From assembly GCA_964470195.1 (NCBI GenBank), contig CAYYBG010000062.1, forward strand, positions 1 through 6,165: DNA of 6,165 nt. The letters are read 5' to 3'. Under the pieces are notes generated by a model. That model searched no databases and was not told the DNA's origin. It was given only the letters and a program-made list of their open reading frames with translations. This DNA comes from RFPI01 sp964470195. GTDB lineage: Bacteria > Pseudomonadota > Gammaproteobacteria > Burkholderiales > Methylophilaceae. Below are positions 1 to 4,632 of this stretch, piece after piece. Numbering within the stretch: position 1 is the stretch's first letter; every line of letters starts with the position of its first letter. The position numbers and the translations under genes are program-made.

Positions 1-286
1 GGCTTTGCTTGATGATGGGCGATGTGGCGGCTAAATAATCCATCCATAATTGATCGGCAGAAATAAAGATATCTGCCGGCGCGCCATTCTCAATTTGCTT
101 GGCTAGCGTGGATGAGGCTGAAAAAGCATGCCTCACTTGAATCCCGCGATCCTGTTCAAATTGCTGACTTACCTCAGTCAGCGCGTTACTTAGGCTGGCA
201 GCAGCAAACACGATAATTTTTTCTTGAGCAAAGCTAGGCTGGCTTAATAACAAACACAGCCAGATAAACACATAGAAGAATTTCAT
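1..286 (-). CDS. modA: Molybdate ABC transporter substrate-binding protein ModA (N-terminal part, cut by window edge)
   Basis: This is the first 95 codons of a periplasmic molybdate-binding protein, which captures molybdate and hands it to the ModBC ABC permease for molybdenum-cofactor enzymes. The translated start, MKFFYVFIWLCLLLSQPSFA, is a signal peptide with probable cleavage after residue 20. It is followed by the ModA hallmarks: IVFAAASLSNAL (about 25-36, the first oxyanion-contacting Ser in ASL), FSASSTLAKQIENGAPADIF (about 55-74, the second Ser region) and ISADQLWMDYL (about 75-85). The rest of the protein lies beyond base 1. The start codon (284-286) overlaps the TGA stop of the upstream ArsR-type gene as ATGA, so translation is probably coupled and both genes belong to one minus-strand transcript. 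A related tungstate or other oxyanion binder cannot be excluded from the N-terminus alone, but these motifs favour molybdate. Whether modB and modC follow cannot be seen. Confidence 0.9.
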   Translation of the reverse strand, partial: MKFFYVFIWLCLLLSQPSFAQEKIIVFAAASLSNALTEVSQQFEQDRGIQVRHAFSASSTLAKQIENGAPADIFISADQLWMDYLAATSPIIKQS

Positions 287-597
287 GCGGGCGGTTGGCA
301 GAAATGTTGATATAACAGAGCGATGATCTGTTCAGCAATTTGGCTGTTAAGCTGATAGTAAATATGTTTACCTTGTTTGCGCGTTTGAACCAAGCCTTGA
401 TTGCGTAAAACAGTCAGTTGTTGAGATAAAGTCGGTTGATGAATATCTAATAAATCTTCTAGTTCACCTACACATTTTTCACCTTGGCTAATTTGACACA
501 ACAACATCAACCTGTCTCGATTAGCAAGGACTCGCAACAGGCTACTAGCCTTGTCGGCAGAAGCCTGCATAGCATTAAGTTGGATAGAGTCAGTCAT
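283..597 (-). CDS. ArsR-family repressor of the BigR/SqrR/YgaV sulfur-sensing type
   Basis: This 104-residue winged-helix regulator has N-terminal LLRVLANRDRLMLLC, then QGEKCVGELEDLL, a recognition helix in HQPTLSQQLTVLRNQGLV (about 53-70) and a wing with TRKQGKHIYYQL (about 72-83). These segments are typical of the BigR/SqrR/YgaV branch of ArsR repressors. No metal-site CxC motif of the ArsR/SmtB type is present. Cys34 and Cys100 (numbered from the ATG) are 66 residues apart. That is the spacing of the cysteine pair that forms a disulfide or polysulfide bridge in BigR and SqrR, so a sulfane-sulfur or redox sensor is the best inference. Cys42 is an extra cysteine. The ATG at 595-597 was chosen; an adjacent TTG at 598-600 is possible, and neither has a clear Shine-Dalgarno sequence. 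The stop overlaps the modA start, so the pair should be cotranscribed. Autoregulation through the palindrome in its own promoter is likely. Confidence 0.88.
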   Translation of the reverse strand: MTDSIQLNAMQASADKASSLLRVLANRDRLMLLCQISQGEKCVGELEDLLDIHQPTLSQQLTVLRNQGLVQTRKQGKHIYYQLNSQIAEQIIALLYQHFCQPPA

Positions 598-625
598 CAA
601 TAAGCGGTATTAAAAACAAAGTAAC

Positions 626-655
626 ATTATATCAAAAAATATATTATTAAAACTG
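626..655 (-). promoter_or_regulatory. Promoter of the arsR-type/modA operon, extended -10
   Basis: Reading the minus strand, TGATATAAT (626-634) is a perfect extended -10 element (TGnTATAAT). The -35 region near 650-655 (CAGTTT) is poor, as is usual for extended -10 promoters. The -10 lies about 30 bases upstream of the regulator start codon, leaving a short leader. Confidence 0.6.
635..648. promoter_or_regulatory. Putative operator: AT-rich palindrome inside the promoter
   Basis: AAAAATATATTATT is a 14-bp palindrome with one mismatched pair around a perfect AATATATT core. It lies immediately upstream of the extended -10, where a bound ArsR-family dimer would block RNA polymerase. BigR-type repressors are known to bind AT-rich palindromes over their own promoters. 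In this AT-rich gap a chance palindrome is possible. Confidence 0.4.
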
Positions 656-785
656 AAAGAATATATGATAGAAACCGAAAAAATTTAGTGAAATAGCTAC
701 TAGTCATCATGCTGCAAGATAAAGTGCTGGCCTGCAGACGGCTATATTTTTAGCTTGTTAAGCCAAGTCGCTAGGCTAAACTAGG

Positions 786-1214
786 CTATTTCTGCGTGCA
801 ATTTTCTAAACCGTGATTGCCGCCTTTAAATTTAGGCTGATAGTAAAATTTTCTGAATGTCCACTTATCCTGACTATTTCTTTTGAAGTTGGCGATACCG
901 ATACCGAAGTCTTGATTTTTAGCGGCATCTACATGCGCAAAATAAATCGCTAGCTTGTGGCCATTGCCTGCGGCATGGCCGGGATATTTGCCATAACCCG
1001 GCACTTCAAGTTCAAAATCATAAGCAGAATACTTGCCGCTGCTTTGCTCAGGCTTCAATTTCATACGCACTGTGCCTTTATAACTGCCCTCGCTACTGTC
1101 TTTGCCTATGCAACTGTACTCGCCAGACAAATCATCGCCTTTAAAGGCCGCTTGGGCATAGCCGTGTAAAGATAATCCTAAAATGCAACAGATAAGATAG
1201 TTGGGTAATTTCAT
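786..1214 (-). CDS. Exported protein of unknown function
   Basis: The product has 142 residues and I do not recognise the family. The N-terminus (residues 1-22) is a Sec signal peptide: MKLPN, a hydrophobic stretch LICCILGLSL, then HGYAQA before AFKGDD. The mature protein of about 120 residues has no membrane segment and is rich in Gly, Lys and aromatic residues. It alternates short polar and hydrophobic stretches (GTVRMKLKP, YDFELEVPGYG, HKLAIYFAH, WTFRKFYYQPKF), which suggests an all-beta fold such as a small barrel. Its only two cysteines, Cys35 and Cys139, bracket the mature domain and could form a disulfide in the periplasm. There is no lipobox. AGGAG (minus strand, 1220-1224) five bases before the ATG fixes the start. 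It appears to be a single-gene unit with no convincing terminator downstream. Confidence 0.8.
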   Translation of the reverse strand: MKLPNYLICCILGLSLHGYAQAAFKGDDLSGEYSCIGKDSSEGSYKGTVRMKLKPEQSSGKYSAYDFELEVPGYGKYPGHAAGNGHKLAIYFAHVDAAKNQDFGIGIANFKRNSQDKWTFRKFYYQPKFKGGNHGLENCTQK

Positions 1215-1230
1215 GCTGACTCCTGAGCCT

Positions 1231-1255
1231 AAGGGTTAATTAGCAAAAGGGTTAA
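1231..1255. repeat. Two direct copies of AAGGGTTAA
   Basis: AAGGGTTAA occurs at 1231-1239 and again at 1247-1255, start to start 16 bp. The pair lies 17-41 bases upstream of the exported-protein start codon, on its 5' side. Tandem half-sites like this can be response-regulator binding sites, but they may also be chance. Confidence 0.35.
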
Positions 1256-1389
1256 ATTGCTTGATGCGTATCACTGATTATTTTACCTACAAATCCAGCT
1301 TGCATAAGCAGTCAATTTTTTGTTAGTTTTATCGGCTTAAATTAAATTTTTAATAGATATCGTGCTCTTATCGCGCTAGACTTTAACTT

Positions 1390-1418
1390 TTGAACTTTTG
1401 CGCCGCAAAATTTTTAAA
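1390..1418 (+). promoter_or_regulatory. Possible promoter for the YvlD-type/PepSY operon
   Basis: TTGAAC (1390-1395) and TTTAAA (1413-1418) are separated by 17 bp, the ideal spacing, but each matches only four of six consensus positions. A TATAAA at 1448-1453 is an alternative -10 without a recognisable -35. The TTG start codon lies about 70 bases downstream of the first candidate. Confidence 0.3.
1396..1410. promoter_or_regulatory. Perfect 15-bp palindrome, putative operator
   Basis: TTTTGCG C CGCAAAA is a perfect 7-bp inverted repeat around a single central base. It sits exactly in the spacer of the candidate promoter. The one-base centre is too small for a stable hairpin loop, so binding of a dimeric DNA-binding protein is more likely than a terminator. 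The binding protein is unknown. Confidence 0.45.
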
Positions 1419-1486
1419 TTCAGTACAAAACCAAGCTGTGATTCGGATATAAATTTCTTTATTGCTTAATCGAAAGTCGCTCTATT

Positions 1487-1864
1487 TTGTTATTAATTTC
1501 GCAATGGATCGCTACTATTATTGCTTTATGGGCTAGCACCTATCTATTCAAAGGCATACATTTTGATAGCTTTGCTGCTTTGCTGGTGTCAGCCTTGGTA
1601 TTAGGTTTGGCCAACAGCATTATCAAACCCTTATTAGTGATATTGACGCTGCCATTAACGGTGTTTTCGTTTGGATTATTTTTGCTAGTGATTAACGGAT
1701 TAGTGCTGATGTTGGTGTCCAGTTTGGTCAATGGCTTTAGCTTAAACGGCTTCTGGACTGCGGTATTTGCCAGTATTTTTATCAGTCTAGTGACTATGGT
1801 GATCAATGCTGCTTTGGTGGGTGATGTTAAAGTCAGCAAAATAAGCAAAGGTCCTTGGATTTAG
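1487..1864 (+). CDS. YvlD / phage holin family 4 membrane protein
   Basis: This 125-residue integral inner-membrane protein belongs to the family known as phage holin 4 superfamily or YvlD (despite the name, usually a chromosomal membrane protein rather than a phage lysis protein). Four hydrophobic helices are visible at about 3-20, 29-52, 56-80 and 89-111. The family signature lies between helices two and three: NSIIKPLLVILTLPLTVFSF at about 43-62. The length is normal for the family. The start is a TTG at 1487. It yields the expected short N-terminus before helix one (MLLISQW), no in-frame ATG or GTG occurs between it and the upstream stop codon (1439-1441), and a weak GAAAG precedes it by ten bases. 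A PepSY gene follows after 28 bp, so the two probably form an operon. The molecular function of the family is poorly defined; envelope stress roles have been suggested for homologues. Confidence 0.85.
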   Translation: MLLISQWIATIIALWASTYLFKGIHFDSFAALLVSALVLGLANSIIKPLLVILTLPLTVFSFGLFLLVINGLVLMLVSSLVNGFSLNGFWTAVFASIFISLVTMVINAALVGDVKVSKISKGPWI

Positions 1865-1880
1865 TTGGTTGTTATTTTTT

Positions 1881-1885
1881 AGGAG
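1881..1885 (+). promoter_or_regulatory. Ribosome binding site that fixes the PepSY gene start
   Basis: AGGAG lies seven bases before the ATG at 1893. It argues against the upstream in-frame TTG at 1869, which would add eight residues and has no such site. Confidence 0.7.
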
Positions 1886-1892
1886 AGTGAGT

Positions 1893-2201
1893 ATGAATAA
1901 AATTGCTTTGTTAATTTTAGTGTTAGTGGTTGTTGGCTTGGGCTTTGCTGCCTATCATGAAGATAGTGATTACGGCATGCGTCCTAAAATTACCGATATA
2001 GAAAACCATAATCAGCAAATGAATGAATGTATAAAGACCGCACTTGAGCTTCATCCCGGTGCAATTCTAGAAACTGAAGTCGAAACCGAAGATGGTAAAT
2101 TAATTACTGATGTAGATATTCAAGGCGCTGACGGTAATAGTTGGGAAGTGGAGTGCGAGTTAGCTACAGGCAAGATTGTAGAAGACAAGCAAGAGCACTG
2201 A
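1893..2201 (+). CDS. Membrane-anchored PepSY-domain protein
   Basis: This 102-residue protein has an N-terminal hydrophobic helix (about 4-20: IALLILVLVVVGLGFAA), which is either a membrane anchor or an uncleaved signal, followed by an acidic periplasmic domain. Residues about 45-97 fit the PepSY pattern: ALELHPGAILETEVE, then DGKLITDVDIQGADG and finally CELATGKIVE. PepSY domains are small alpha/beta units often found in exported proteins and linked to peptidase inhibition or ligand sensing. No specific role can be assigned here. Two cysteines, Cys46 and Cys88, fall in the first PepSY helix and a late strand and might pair in the periplasm. The gene is second in a two-gene operon with the YvlD-type membrane protein and is followed by an intrinsic terminator. 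Confidence 0.82.
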   Translation: MNKIALLILVLVVVGLGFAAYHEDSDYGMRPKITDIENHNQQMNECIKTALELHPGAILETEVETEDGKLITDVDIQGADGNSWEVECELATGKIVEDKQEH

Positions 2202-2246
2202 GGCATATTTAGCTAGCCTGGCGGATTAACAACAGGCATAGCTAGC
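2201..2246. repeat. Imperfect direct repeat AGGCAT(ATTT)AGCTAGC
   Basis: AGGCAT-ATTT-AGCTAGC (2201-2217) recurs as AGGCAT-AGCTAGC (2234-2246), identical except for loss of ATTT. The first copy begins at the last base of the PepSY stop codon. The GCTAGC halves and the CCTG/CAGG between them also make an imperfect inverted repeat just ahead of the terminator. Confidence 0.5.
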
Positions 2247-2274
2247 AAAAGGGAGCATGATTGCTCCCTTTTTT
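2247..2274 (+). terminator. Rho-independent terminator after the PepSY gene
   Basis: AAAAGGGAGCA and TGCTCCCTTTT form an 11-bp stem with loop TGAT, and the plus strand continues into a run of six T. It ends the YvlD-type/PepSY transcript. Confidence 0.9.
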
Positions 2275-2315
2275 GCGCTTGTTATCGCTTATTTAATCGA
2301 CGTATTAGTCTGTTC

Positions 2316-2340
2316 AGCCTATCCATTAAAGGCTTTTTTT
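2316..2340 (+). terminator. Weak second terminator-like hairpin
   Basis: AGCCT (2316-2320) and AGGCT (2330-2334) can pair around a nine-base loop, followed directly by T-rich sequence to 2340. The 5-bp stem is weak. It may back up the preceding terminator and insulate the next promoter. Confidence 0.3.
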
Positions 2341-2351
2341 ACAATTTGATA

Positions 2352-2380
2352 ACTTTCTTGCCATATAGCTGCTTTATAAT
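2352..2380 (+). promoter_or_regulatory. Promoter of the ompA-like gene
   Basis: TATAAT at 2375-2380 is a consensus -10. No good -35 is present at 17 bp (about 2352-2357). TTGATA at 2346-2351 is a good match but its 23-bp spacing is too long. Transcription would start near 2387, giving a leader of about 30 bases. Confidence 0.5.
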
Positions 2381-2416
2381 GGCGTGGTTATAACCTTTGC
2401 AGTAGGAATCACCATC

Positions 2417-3505
2417 ATGAAACTTAACACGCTTACTCTAATTGTTTTATCAGCGCTTACAGCGGTCACGCATAATGTTTATGCGCAAGATGAGCAAGAA
2501 TCCGCTTGGTATTTGCTACCAGGCGCCAGCTATACCCGCACGGATTCTGATTTAAAAGCAGATGACGGCATGGGTGGTTTTATCAAGCTAGGCAAACAAA
2601 TTAATCCTAGTTGGGATATTCAGCTAGGCGCTAGTTATTCTCGTTTTGATGAAGAAGCTGCCAATGTTAGCAGTGGCAAATACAAACAAACATTGCTTGG
2701 TTTTGATGCCTTGTATATGTTAAGTCGGGAAAGTTTCCGACCATTCTTGCTAGTTGGTCTAGGATTTGCTCGCAACGATGTCGATTATTCCAATCAATGG
2801 GGAAGTCAAAAAAATTCAGTCTTAGCCAATGTGGGTTTGGGCGCGCAATACTTTTTCAATGATAAAGTCGGCTTGCAAGCTGATCTGCGTGAAGTGTGGG
2901 GCAGGGCTGAGGTAGGCCCTGTCAATGATAGGGATAACCGCATTATTGGCAACACCGTATTTAATCTAGGCATTATCTTTAATCTGGACGCGCCAGCTAA
3001 GCCAGTTGCCGTGGCCGCAGCACCCAAGCCTGCGCCAGTAGCAGAACCACAGCCAGTTGCCCAACAAGCACCAGCAGCGCCTGCCCCTGTGCAACAAGCG
3101 CCTAGCTGCCAGCCAAAAACGGAAAAGATGGTGATTCAAGCAGAAACACTATTCGATTTTGATAAAGCGGTGATTAAAGCCGATGGTAAAAAAGTGCTAG
3201 ATGATTTAATTCCAGCATTAAAAAAACATGACGATATCGAGATGATTTTAGTCACTGGTCATACAGACAAAATTGGCACAGAAGCCTACAACTTGGCGCT
3301 TTCCAAGCGTCGTGCCGAGGCAGTGAGTCAATATCTAGTGCAACATGGTGTGGCACAACATCTGATTAAAGCGGTTGGCAAAGGCAAATCAGAGCCAGAA
3401 GTTGAGTGCAAAGGCGTACGTGGTAAGAAATTGATAGAGTGCTTGGCGCCAAATCGCCGGGTTGAAATTGATGCCACTCATTTGCAACAAATTGGCTGTG
3501 AGTAA
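2417..3505 (+). CDS. OmpA-family outer-membrane porin / peptidoglycan-anchoring protein
   Basis: This 362-residue outer-membrane protein tethers the envelope to peptidoglycan. Residues 1-23 are a signal peptide (MKLNTLTLIV ... NVYA). Residues about 24-192 form an eight-stranded-type beta barrel with alternating strands such as WDIQLGASYSRF and FLLVGLGFARN, ending IFNL. Residues about 193-238 are a Pro/Ala-rich linker. The OmpA C-terminal domain follows, with ETLFDFDKAVIKADG, then TGHTDKIGTEAYNLALSKRR (280-299) and LAPNRRVEI. Asp284 and Arg299 occupy the positions of the two residues that bind diaminopimelate in Escherichia coli OmpA. Cys331 and Cys342 match the periplasmic disulfide of that protein. 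Cys231 in the linker and Cys361 next to the end are extra. The ATG at 2417 is chosen because AGGAA lies eight bases upstream and a signal peptide begins there. The gene is monocistronic, between its own promoter and a terminator. Confidence 0.92.
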   Translation: MKLNTLTLIVLSALTAVTHNVYAQDEQESAWYLLPGASYTRTDSDLKADDGMGGFIKLGKQINPSWDIQLGASYSRFDEEAANVSSGKYKQTLLGFDALYMLSRESFRPFLLVGLGFARNDVDYSNQWGSQKNSVLANVGLGAQYFFNDKVGLQADLREVWGRAEVGPVNDRDNRIIGNTVFNLGIIFNLDAPAKPVAVAAAPKPAPVAEPQPVAQQAPAAPAPVQQAPSCQPKTEKMVIQAETLFDFDKAVIKADGKKVLDDLIPALKKHDDIEMILVTGHTDKIGTEAYNLALSKRRAEAVSQYLVQHGVAQHLIKAVGKGKSEPEVECKGVRGKKLIECLAPNRRVEIDATHLQQIGCE

Positions 3506-3534
3506 GCGATACGCTAAATCAAAGCAAGTGCCAT

Positions 3535-3568
3535 AAATAAAAGCCGCTTAATGCGGCTTTTATTTTTT
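3535..3568. terminator. Bidirectional terminator between ompA-like and cation-transporter genes
   Basis: GCCGC (3543-3547) and GCGGC (3553-3557) with loop TTAAT are extended by A/T pairs to a stem of about 13 bp (3535-3547 with 3553-3565). T-rich tails occur on both strands: TTTTATTTTTT on plus and TTTTATTTA on minus. It terminates the ompA-like gene and the convergent transporter. The TAA stop of the transporter (3560-3562) lies inside the stem. Confidence 0.85.
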
Positions 3569-4168
3569 CTGTTGCTGCTTTTCTAGCCAAACAGATTGCA
3601 AAATCTCCTTGGCAGAATCTAAGTTAATCACGGCGATCGCCACCCCCACCAGCAAATCTGGCCAATAACTAGGCCAAATAGTGCCAACAAATCCTGCCAT
3701 CACCATCGCCAAATTGGCATAGGCGTCGTTTCTTGAGGAAAGGAAGGCAGCTTTGCTAAGACTACCGCCATCGTGTTGCACTTTGGCCAATATAAGCGCG
3801 CAGACAAAATTCACTAACAATGCACCCATCGCGGTAGTAGATAAATCCCAAGACAGTGGCAAACTAGGATAGAGTAGTTTTTCCCATGCAGTAAAAAAGG
3901 CAGCGCCTATGGGGACGATTAATAGACAAGATAGCAAAACACTGACTACTTGTTTAACCCGAAAACTCAAATATAAACTTAGCAAAACAATTAAATTGAC
4001 TGCCGCGTCCTCTAAAAAATCTATGCTGTCGGCAAATAATGAAACCGAATTAATTCTTCTGCCAACTTCAAATTCTACGAAGAAATACAATAGGTTAGCT
4101 ACCGCAACAAAGATCACTGCGCGCTGTAGTGCTAACTTGCGTGCGGATATTATTTTAAAAAATTTCAT
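3560..4168 (-). CDS. CDF-like cation transporter lacking the C-terminal domain
   Basis: This 202-residue inner-membrane protein resembles the transmembrane half of cation diffusion facilitators, which export divalent metals using proton antiport. About six hydrophobic helices are present (near 15-33, 41-68, 73-92, 111-130, 147-163 and 170-184). Helix two carries SVSLFADSIDFLEDAAVN (Asp47, Asp50, Asp54) and helix five carries SSRNDAYAN (Asp148, Asn152). These correspond to the HxxxD or DxxxD metal-site pairs of the CDF family, here as DxxxD and DxxxN. The cytoplasmic C-terminal domain of typical CDFs is missing; the protein ends with the polar tail LEKQQQKK. This fits a recognised short cation-transporter subfamily. 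The ATG at 4166-4168 is preferred, although no clear ribosome binding site precedes it; a TTG at 4199-4201 would add 11 residues. The metal cannot be predicted. The gene is divergent from the next regulator. Confidence 0.78.
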   Translation of the reverse strand: MKFFKIISARKLALQRAVIFVAVANLLYFFVEFEVGRRINSVSLFADSIDFLEDAAVNLIVLLSLYLSFRVKQVVSVLLSCLLIVPIGAAFFTAWEKLLYPSLPLSWDLSTTAMGALLVNFVCALILAKVQHDGGSLSKAAFLSSRNDAYANLAMVMAGFVGTIWPSYWPDLLVGVAIAVINLDSAKEILQSVWLEKQQQKK

Positions 4169-4207
4169 AAAAAGAGTTGAGCAAGTGGAAAAAATAAGCA
4201 AAAATAA

Positions 4208-4225
4208 TGAATACTATAGTTATCA
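4208..4225. promoter_or_regulatory. Imperfect 18-bp palindrome in a divergent intergenic region, putative operator
   Basis: TGAATACTATAGTTATCA has a perfect ACTATAGT core and matching TGA/TCA ends, so 14 of 18 bases are symmetric. It lies between the divergent cation-transporter and winged-helix regulator genes. Its size fits MarR-type operators, so it could be the target of the adjacent regulator. No convincing -35/-10 pair was found nearby. Confidence 0.35.
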
Positions 4226-4255
4226 AATCATTTAGCGATGATCATTATCTTAACA

Positions 4256-4262
4256 GAGAGGT
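4256..4262 (+). promoter_or_regulatory. Ribosome binding site that fixes the 4267 start
   Basis: GAGAGGT contains GAGGT, a perfect match to the anti-Shine-Dalgarno sequence, ending four bases before the ATG at 4267. This favours 4267 over the in-frame ATG at 4207, which has no such site. Confidence 0.7.
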
Positions 4263-4266
4263 ATTC

Positions 4267-4632
4267 ATGAACATTAATAACACTTTTCTCAGGCTATATG
4301 ATTCTATCGAATCAGCCGTAGAGGCATCATCATTTGGCGAATTAGATTTAGAAAGCCAGGGGATTTTAATATTTATTGCTAATCGACAATTAAAAAACGA
4401 AGAAGTGTGTGCCTCGGATATCATTAACGACAAAAGTCTGATTGGTTCACCTGTCACATTGTTTCAGCGTATTCAACTGCTTAAGGCGTCAGATTGGATT
4501 ATTAGTGAGCAATCTGATCAGCATCATAGAAAACTAAAATTAACGCTATCGGACAAAGCTATCGAGAATATCAATATGATATCTGCCATTTTGCAGAATA
4601 TTCTAAAAGCTAAATTTAGTTGTAATTCATGA
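4267..4632 (+). CDS. Small MarR-like winged-helix regulator (copy A)
   Basis: The product has 121 residues and looks like a single winged-helix DNA-binding domain. After an N-terminal helix, LDLESQGILIFIANRQLKNEEVCASDII (about 27-54) forms the first helices. GSPVTLFQRIQLLKASDWI (about 60-78) is the recognition helix, EQSDQHHRKLKLTLSDKAIE (about 81-100) is the wing, and a C-terminal helix follows. It is similar in length and layout to the regulator at 5225-5584 (both have SP-T-hydrophobic-x-x-R, a following Ile, an Asp-rich wing and T/S-D-x-A-hydrophobic-E), so the two are likely paralogues or members of one family. No ligand-binding domain is visible. It converges on the MASE1-like gene, and the last six bases of the two genes overlap. 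The ligand and targets are unknown. The nearby palindrome at 4208-4225 is a candidate autoregulatory site. Confidence 0.75.
   Translation: MNINNTFLRLYDSIESAVEASSFGELDLESQGILIFIANRQLKNEEVCASDIINDKSLIGSPVTLFQRIQLLKASDWIISEQSDQHHRKLKLTLSDKAIENINMISAILQNILKAKFSCNS

Larger units (their letters stand above)
1215..1486. other. Divergent intergenic region
   Basis: This gap of about 270 bases separates the minus-strand exported-protein gene from the plus-strand YvlD-type gene. It contains the ribosome binding site of the former, a pair of direct repeats (1231-1255), and a palindrome in a possible promoter for the latter (1390-1418). The only plus-strand reading frame I noticed starting at an ATG (1264) has 20 codons and no ribosome binding site. 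I see no RNA gene. Confidence 0.6.

Noticed and set aside
689..792. Separated inverted copies GAAATAGC / GCTATTTC and a TAGCCTAG direct repeat downstream of the exported-protein gene
   Set aside because: Arms are short, about 90 bases apart, and not followed by a T-run; judged chance in AT-rich sequence and not a convincing terminator.
957..1169. Plus-strand 70-codon reading frame opposite the exported-protein gene
   Set aside because: It lies wholly antisense to a gene with a signal peptide and good ribosome binding site, and its product has no recognisable features.
1264..1326. 20-codon plus-strand reading frame in the divergent gap
   Set aside because: No ribosome binding site and no sign of attenuation or leader function (no runs of a single amino acid, no following terminator).
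1540..1848. Minus-strand 102-codon reading frame opposite the YvlD-type gene
   Set aside because: It is the antisense shadow of a clear membrane-protein gene; low-complexity Thr/Asn/Lys-rich product.
1487..1864. Interpreting the holin-family protein as evidence for a prophage
   Set aside because: The YvlD/holin-4 family is common on bacterial chromosomes, and no endolysin, structural or integrase gene is nearby.
2806..3027. Minus-strand reading frame inside the ompA-like gene
   Set aside because: Antisense to the barrel and linker coding sequence, with no ribosome binding site or family features.
3909..4235. Plus-strand 108-codon reading frame overlapping the cation-transporter gene
   Set aside because: Mostly antisense to the conserved metal-site helices of the transporter; Thr/Lys/Asn-rich product of shadow type.
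4245..4457. Minus-strand reading frame opposite regulator A
   Set aside because: Antisense to a winged-helix gene with a strong ribosome binding site; no features of its own.
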